Origin: Bacteroidota bacterium
GTDB taxonomy: Bacteria > Bacteroidota > Bacteroidia > Chitinophagales > Chitinophagaceae
Reading direction: 5' to 3'
Length of the DNA: 18,729 bases
NCBI GenBank assembly: GCA_028876035.1
Contig: JAGWTK010000026.1
Coordinates: forward strand, 1-18,729
The notes beneath the pieces were generated by a model, which was not told the DNA's origin, did no database searches, and was given only the letters and a program-made list of their open reading frames with translations. The translations under genes were made by a program, and so were the position numbers. Shown here in pieces: positions 14,480-18,729 of the stretch. Each line of letters begins with the position of its first letter. Position 1 is the first letter of the stretch.

Positions 14480-14911
14480 CATGGGCAATTTCACTGCTTG
14501 CCTGGCCAGGAGTTTCCATGCTCCTCCTTTTTTTATCCATACGAGCAAGATACCTATTTTCACGACGCCCGGTTTACCGCCATCATTCGTAGTAGCATTC
14601 AACACATGGCGCACGATCGCAGTATTGCCTTCCACTTTTACGGTTTGGTCTGTCAGCTCAATCGTGAGGAAATCGGATGCGCCGCTCACCAATGCATCAA
14701 TGAAAGCGGCCTGGTCCTGCACTTTCGCGCTGGAATGGCCGTAGCTGAGCGAGGGATCGGTAATTTTTTCCAGTCCGGCTTTGTCGGGATCCACCATCAG
14801 TTTGCGCAGTTGTTCAACCGCAGCGTTTACCTGTGCCTCGGCTTTCGTTTGTGCATGCGCGATAGTAAACAGCGGGAGCAATGCGAGTAAGAGCAAAAGT
14901 ATTCTTGACAT
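14477..14911 (-). CDS. Small exported SnoaL/DUF4440-like (NTF2-fold) protein
   Basis: 144 residues from the preferred ATG at 14911. An upstream in-frame TTG at 14950 would add 13 polar residues ahead of the signal peptide and is less likely. MSRILLLLLALLPLFTIAHA is a clear signal peptide with cleavage before QTK. The mature part of about 124 residues has the DUF4440 layout: an N-terminal helix (AEAQVNAAVEQLRKLMVDPD), a loop with LSYGHSSAKV, then alternating strands (FLTIELTDQTVKV, NTAIVRHVLNATT, VVKIGILLVWIKKGGAWKLLARQAVKL). NTF2-fold proteins bind small ligands or act as isomerases or dehydratases, but no catalytic set can be named here. The gene sits between the rhamnosidase and the BNR lyase-like gene, and its TGA overlaps the next ATG as TGATG, so both are probably translated together. 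Such proteins are common and often annotated only as nuclear transport factor 2 family; function is unknown. Confidence 0.75.
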   Translation of the reverse strand: MSRILLLLLALLPLFTIAHAQTKAEAQVNAAVEQLRKLMVDPDKAGLEKITDPSLSYGHSSAKVQDQAAFIDALVSGASDFLTIELTDQTVKVEGNTAIVRHVLNATTNDGGKPGVVKIGILLVWIKKGGAWKLLARQAVKLPM

Positions 14912-14951
14912 AATGATCGATTTAACGTGATTACGATTATCCTTGCCCAAT

Positions 14952-17798
14952 TTACGGGATTAAATGAACCGGTGTCAGGGTGACCGGTCCCCACAATCCC
15001 GATTTAACGGGCGGCCAGGCCGCAGCAGAAAATAATCCATCTGCTCCGCGGTTTTTGGCAAAACGTGCAGGAAAATTGGTGTTATAAAATTTCTTCCAAA
15101 CAACCCCCCGCCGGTCGAGATCGGCAATCCTGTTGGCCATGCCATTGGTCACATAGAATTCAAGCTTGTTGTTCTGCTGGAGTTTGCCAGGCAAAAGTAG
15201 CTGGAAGGCCGGCCCCAGCAGCGTGCCCAATGATCTTCCATTTAACCTCACCTCTACCGACTCTCCCACGCCGCCAAGGTTGAGTCTCCACTGCAAATAT
15301 TGTCCGGCAGGCTTTCGAAACTTCACGCTGTAAACAGCCGTGCCGGCAAACCGCTTTTCATCGTCAGCGCCGAGATCTGTCCACGCGACTGGTTGGCCGA
15401 GTGCGCGCGCCGCCGGAAGAACAGGTCCGCCATTGATAAACCGGAGTTCCCATTTGCCTTCAATAGCCTTTGTGCTGCCAGCATCGGACCAAATTTTAAA
15501 AGGTTGGCCGCTCAGCGGGCGGTTGGACGTTTGAATTATGACCGACTGACCGGGCAGCAACTTTATCCTGATCTTTCCTTTCTTATTGCGACTACCTGTG
15601 GGCGTTAGTCCGGCCGTCCCATCCATCGGATCAAACAATGCCGCGGAAGTCCAGCCGGTTGCTGTTTGTATGTAGCCGTCAAATAGGCTGTCATGCCGGT
15701 TGCTGATAAAGTAGCAATAACCATCCTTTCTTTTTCTGCGCACAAACTGTAAGCCTTCATCTACCATACCCTCCCGTAATACGCTTGTTGCAGCAAGGGC
15801 AGGCCGAAACTGGTTGGCCAGAATGACTCTTCCTTCGCCCCTGTTTGCTATTTGCAAGTCACCCTTCGCCTGAAATACCAGCGATTCTTTCGCTGCCGTT
15901 AGTTTCTGCTGATCCTGCACATAATGCGCCCAGCCCGGTACTGATCGCGGTAACTGTCCGTAAAAAACAATACTGGCACCACTATCTGCGAGTTGCAGGA
16001 GTCGCCGGAAAACCTGGAGGGGCATGTATTGTGCCGAGGGAATTACGATGGTACGATAGGGCGACTTCCCGGAATATAGTTGTTTATCGCGGCTTTGCAG
16101 CTGCATCAATTGTGCATCGGAAATAAAATCGAAAGCATACCCGGCTTTCAATAAGCTATCAGAAAGCTTATTGAATAGGGTGCCTTCGAAACCTTTCATG
16201 CCATCGAAATGGTGCAGCATTTCTTTGCCTGGCTCTGATATTTTATCACAGAAGGGAAAATAAACCAATAAGTCATTGTCTGACCTGCCTTCCTGGAGAA
16301 AAGACTGTGTGCGGGCAATGTACTGGTTGAGTGTGGGAAAATCGCGCCAGAATGGATTGGCAGTTGTAAAATGCACTGCTGCATAAAACAACCAGCCGGG
16401 CCAGGCTTCGTTGGGTGGAGAATAATTGGTGCCGTGGTAGAAGACATGGTTAACGCCACCGAGAAAATATTGATCGATTGACTGTTTCACTTCTCCCAGT
16501 GTAGACAAGAAGTGTTCATTCAACCAGGTAGCAGATTCTGCGGAGGCCAATGGCTTGCCGGTAACATGCGCCGCTGAAGTCGCAAATTTAAACCGGAGCA
16601 AATCTTCGCCTTCTGTTTCCGGAATATCAACGGCTGCATATAAATCGAGGATATTGGCGGGAGAACCATGACTTTGGTTTCTTACCAGCTTTCCCTTTGT
16701 CTTTGCCCAGGCATGCCAGGGCCGGGTGAAATTTTCCAACAGTAAGTCAGAAATGGTTAAGCGATAATCGTACAATACCCTTGCATTCATTTCGGGATTG
16801 TCTTTTTGGAACAAGGCTGGCAATACCGTTCTGCAATCGTATCCCCGTCGCTGGCGAAAGGCTTCCAGGAAGCCGGGTGTCCAGTTACTCTGACCGCGCG
16901 CATCGTCTACTTCATAGGAGTCATTAAAAAAAGAACGCAGCGGGCCGATATCACGACCCGCAAAGGCGGAATCAAAATGCTGCAGGTAATGATGTAATGC
17001 AGCAGCAGAAAAATGATCAATCGCATCGCCTTCTCCACCGGGTGCAGCCCGCTCCACCATCTTCCCATGCAGTCCCTGGAAAAGCGCATATAGCTGCCAG
17101 TGAGTACCTGCAGGGCCAACCCAGCGCAGGATCCCATCTTTATCCACTTTACCAGTGAGGTCCAGCGTATCGCCTGTATCAGAATAACCCATCAACAATT
17201 GCAATGGCAGCACCTGCTCAAACCTTACCTGGTCAAAAGCATACAGCTGCAGGTCTTTGTTGGTTGCGATGGGATACGACAAGGTTTTGATATCGGGCGT
17301 AATTGTACTCTCTGTTCTTACGAGCGGTTGCTGTGTGAATGTAATGGGTTGCCGGAGCGAATCACCACCATTCAGCGCATACACGAGGAGATTGATGTTC
17401 TTGCAGGCATCAGCCGGCTGCACGGTTGGACCGCCAAATGGCCAACCCGTACCGGTGGCCATATCAATACCCAGCTCGTTCTTCTTTGCTTCGCGGAGTG
17501 TAAACGTGAACACATCCATCCAACGTGGAGAGAGATAGTTGATAAAGGCATTTTCGTACCCCTTCACCCCATAAATGGGTGTTACCTCTAATCCTCCCAA
17601 CCCGGCGGCCCTGTATTTTTTGAGCAGCATCGAAATATCGTTTTCATTTACGGCACTTCCCTGCCACCACCAGCGGGTCCAGGGTTTGGCGGTGGGCGTG
17701 ATTGTGGGCCATTGCAACTGCGCATAGGACGGCAGGTTGCTGAACAAACAGCAAACAACGCACAAACATGCTACACGAAAAGCATTGAAGATTTTCAT
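14952..17798 (-). CDS. GH106 alpha-L-rhamnosidase, exported
   Basis: 948 residues. A signal peptide covers residues 1 to about 26 (hydrophobic ACLCVVCCLF core, cleavage after SYA). The GH106 signature follows at once: PWTRWWWQGSAVN, then GLGGLEVTPIYGVKGYE and GIDMATGTGWPFGGP, typical of the (beta/alpha)8 catalytic domain. Further conserved stretches are FNDSYEVDDA, PETEGEDLLRFKFA, ASAESATWLNEHFLST and VFYHGTNYSP, which carry the candidate catalytic and calcium-site acids. The last 150 residues form a beta-sandwich (galactose-binding-like) domain ending in SGLWGPVTLTPV. Members remove terminal alpha-L-rhamnose from rhamnogalacturonans and related glycans. Length is a little under the roughly 1100 residues of RG-II GH106 enzymes. 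It lies 15 bp after the PL22-like gene and about 40 bp before the SnoaL-like gene. Released rhamnose would feed the cytoplasmic genes at 671-3330. Linkage specificity cannot be read from sequence. Confidence 0.93.
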   Translation of the reverse strand: MKIFNAFRVACLCVVCCLFSNLPSYAQLQWPTITPTAKPWTRWWWQGSAVNENDISMLLKKYRAAGLGGLEVTPIYGVKGYENAFINYLSPRWMDVFTFTLREAKKNELGIDMATGTGWPFGGPTVQPADACKNINLLVYALNGGDSLRQPITFTQQPLVRTESTITPDIKTLSYPIATNKDLQLYAFDQVRFEQVLPLQLLMGYSDTGDTLDLTGKVDKDGILRWVGPAGTHWQLYALFQGLHGKMVERAAPGGEGDAIDHFSAAALHHYLQHFDSAFAGRDIGPLRSFFNDSYEVDDARGQSNWTPGFLEAFRQRRGYDCRTVLPALFQKDNPEMNARVLYDYRLTISDLLLENFTRPWHAWAKTKGKLVRNQSHGSPANILDLYAAVDIPETEGEDLLRFKFATSAAHVTGKPLASAESATWLNEHFLSTLGEVKQSIDQYFLGGVNHVFYHGTNYSPPNEAWPGWLFYAAVHFTTANPFWRDFPTLNQYIARTQSFLQEGRSDNDLLVYFPFCDKISEPGKEMLHHFDGMKGFEGTLFNKLSDSLLKAGYAFDFISDAQLMQLQSRDKQLYSGKSPYRTIVIPSAQYMPLQVFRRLLQLADSGASIVFYGQLPRSVPGWAHYVQDQQKLTAAKESLVFQAKGDLQIANRGEGRVILANQFRPALAATSVLREGMVDEGLQFVRRKRKDGYCYFISNRHDSLFDGYIQTATGWTSAALFDPMDGTAGLTPTGSRNKKGKIRIKLLPGQSVIIQTSNRPLSGQPFKIWSDAGSTKAIEGKWELRFINGGPVLPAARALGQPVAWTDLGADDEKRFAGTAVYSVKFRKPAGQYLQWRLNLGGVGESVEVRLNGRSLGTLLGPAFQLLLPGKLQQNNKLEFYVTNGMANRIADLDRRGVVWKKFYNTNFPARFAKNRGADGLFSAAAWPPVKSGLWGPVTLTPVHLIP

Positions 17799-17813
17799 CG
17801 GCTGAACAGTTGC

Positions 17814-18729
17814 TTATTTCTTTGACGGAGCAATTTCTACGGCATACACATTCTCTACCCCTTCAAAATTGGCCCTGAAGATAACCCATCGGTTATCCGG
17901 TGAGAAATGTACATTCGGTTCCAGGTGATAATTGTGGTGTTGCATGTTAACCAGTTTTTCAGACTGCATTTTGTCTTTACCTGGTTTGAAGAGATAGATC
18001 CAACGACCATCTTTTGCGTGTGCTACCTGCCCGGAGTCGCCGCCATCGCCGCAAAATAATGTTTCATCCGGCGTACAGCTGAAATGAATGCTCCACTCAT
18101 CCCTGGTTAACCTATACTTCTTCTCAATGCCGGTTTGCAGGTTCGCGCCGGCCACAAAGAATGTTTCTCCTTTTGGCATTTGTAAGTCGAACCAAATTGT
18201 TTTTCCATTGGGCGCAAACCATTCATGTCCTGCAATTTCCATCGGCATGCTGCGATGATGAATCAGTTTCACTTTGCGGCTGTTCACATCGATGGTCCAG
18301 ATGCGATCGACTTTGTGCCAGGGACCTTCGTGACAAAACATCAGCAAGGAAGGATCGGTGGGTGAGAACTGCACATGGTTCAGCCAGGCGCTGTCCGAAA
18401 ATATTTTATCCAGCTTTTTTCTTTTCAGGTTAATTGTAAACAAAGTACGGGGCAGATGTGCCTCATAGATCAGGTTAAAGTATTCCGATTTATTGGGATG
18501 ATTTTTCAGCAATTCTTTCTCATCATCGCCCGACCAGGCGCCGGCGAGCAGGGTTTCATTTGCATTGAGTGTAGTTATCGAAGCCTTGAAATCAGCCGGG
18601 AACACATATACAAGGGTTTCGTTCCCCGTTTTGATGTTGGTAGAGAATACACTGTCGTTCACCTGGTAGTACACATTGCCGCTGCGTTTGCCCACAATCT
18701 CTCCATTCATCGGCGCAGCATGATGTGTC
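17814..18729 (-). CDS. Oligogalacturonate lyase-like protein (PL22 family), 5' end cut by window edge
   Basis: Partial gene: the frame stays open through the right edge (about six more codons before the first internal ATG at 18710), so the N terminus, including any signal peptide, is missing. About 304 residues are visible against roughly 390-420 in the family. The fold is a WD40/PD40-like beta-propeller. Family hallmarks are CHEGPWHKVDRIWTIDV, GHEWFAPNGKTIWFD, EWSIHFS and LEPNVHFSPDNRWVIF, each forming a propeller blade with a conserved histidine or SPD turn. PL22 enzymes cleave short oligogalacturonides by beta-elimination and yield 5-keto-4-deoxyuronate. The positions that I recall as Gln-x-x-His-x-His metal ligands in Yersinia OGL read Tyr-x-x-Glu-x-Asn here, so the exact substrate is uncertain. 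GH106 starts 15 bp downstream of the stop, consistent with one operon. Family assignment is firm; activity is inferred. Confidence 0.83.
   Translation of the reverse strand, partial: THHAAPMNGEIVGKRSGNVYYQVNDSVFSTNIKTGNETLVYVFPADFKASITTLNANETLLAGAWSGDDEKELLKNHPNKSEYFNLIYEAHLPRTLFTINLKRKKLDKIFSDSAWLNHVQFSPTDPSLLMFCHEGPWHKVDRIWTIDVNSRKVKLIHHRSMPMEIAGHEWFAPNGKTIWFDLQMPKGETFFVAGANLQTGIEKKYRLTRDEWSIHFSCTPDETLFCGDGGDSGQVAHAKDGRWIYLFKPGKDKMQSEKLVNMQHHNYHLEPNVHFSPDNRWVIFRANFEGVENVYAVEIAPSKK

Noticed and set aside
14478..14540. Longer N terminus for the BNR_4 protein from the ATG at 14540
   Set aside because: It would add 21 mostly polar residues before the signal peptide and a deep overlap with the SnoaL-like gene; the TGATG start at 14477 explains the junction better.

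Overview
The window looks like part of a polysaccharide-utilisation region from a Bacteroidota genome, most likely a soil or plant-associated member of the Chitinophagaceae or a relative. That lineage call is inferred from protein style and enzyme mix, not from a marker gene. Fourteen complete genes and one edge-truncated gene all lie on the minus strand, so transcription runs from high to low coordinates. Gaps are mostly under 100 bp and three junctions overlap (TGATG or ATGA). I see no tRNA, rRNA, CRISPR array, insertion sequence, phage gene or convincing Bacteroidota-type promoter. No gap exceeds about 125 bases.

Region A (18729 down to 8083, read right to left) holds exported enzymes. These are a PL22-like oligogalacturonate lyase (cut by the window edge), a GH106 alpha-L-rhamnosidase, a small NTF2/SnoaL-fold protein, a BNR_4 beta-propeller protein resembling the PL24/PL25/PL42 lyases, a GH88 unsaturated uronyl hydrolase, a DUF2264 (GH154-type) protein, a GH43 protein and a sialate-O-acetylesterase-like SGNH esterase. 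Region B (8075 to 3401) holds a 719-residue six-hairpin glycosidase-like protein of unassigned activity, a GH105 unsaturated rhamnogalacturonyl hydrolase and a CE15-type esterase. Region C (3330 to 671) switches to cytoplasmic enzymes without signal peptides: a YghZ-type aldo/keto reductase, an NAD-type short-chain dehydrogenase and a fumarylacetoacetate-hydrolase-family enzyme. The run ends with a small exported lipocalin-like protein (608 to 126).

The working model is that regions A and B trim uronate- and rhamnose-containing oligosaccharides (pectic rhamnogalacturonan, or the Rha-GlcA caps of arabinogalactan) in the periplasm. Lyases would leave 4,5-unsaturated uronates for GH88 and GH105, GH106 would release rhamnose, and the esterases would remove acetyl and methyl or glucuronoyl groups. 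Region C fits the last steps of a non-phosphorylating L-rhamnose or L-fucose pathway, in which a 2-keto-3-deoxy acid is oxidised by the SDR and cleaved by the FAH-family enzyme to pyruvate and L-lactate. SusC/SusD, sulfatases, regulators and endo-acting polysaccharide lyases are not in view, so the locus probably continues beyond the right edge. The points most worth testing are the coupled SnoaL/BNR/GH88/GH154 cassette, the unassigned 719-residue enzyme, and the altered metal-site positions in the PL22-like protein.
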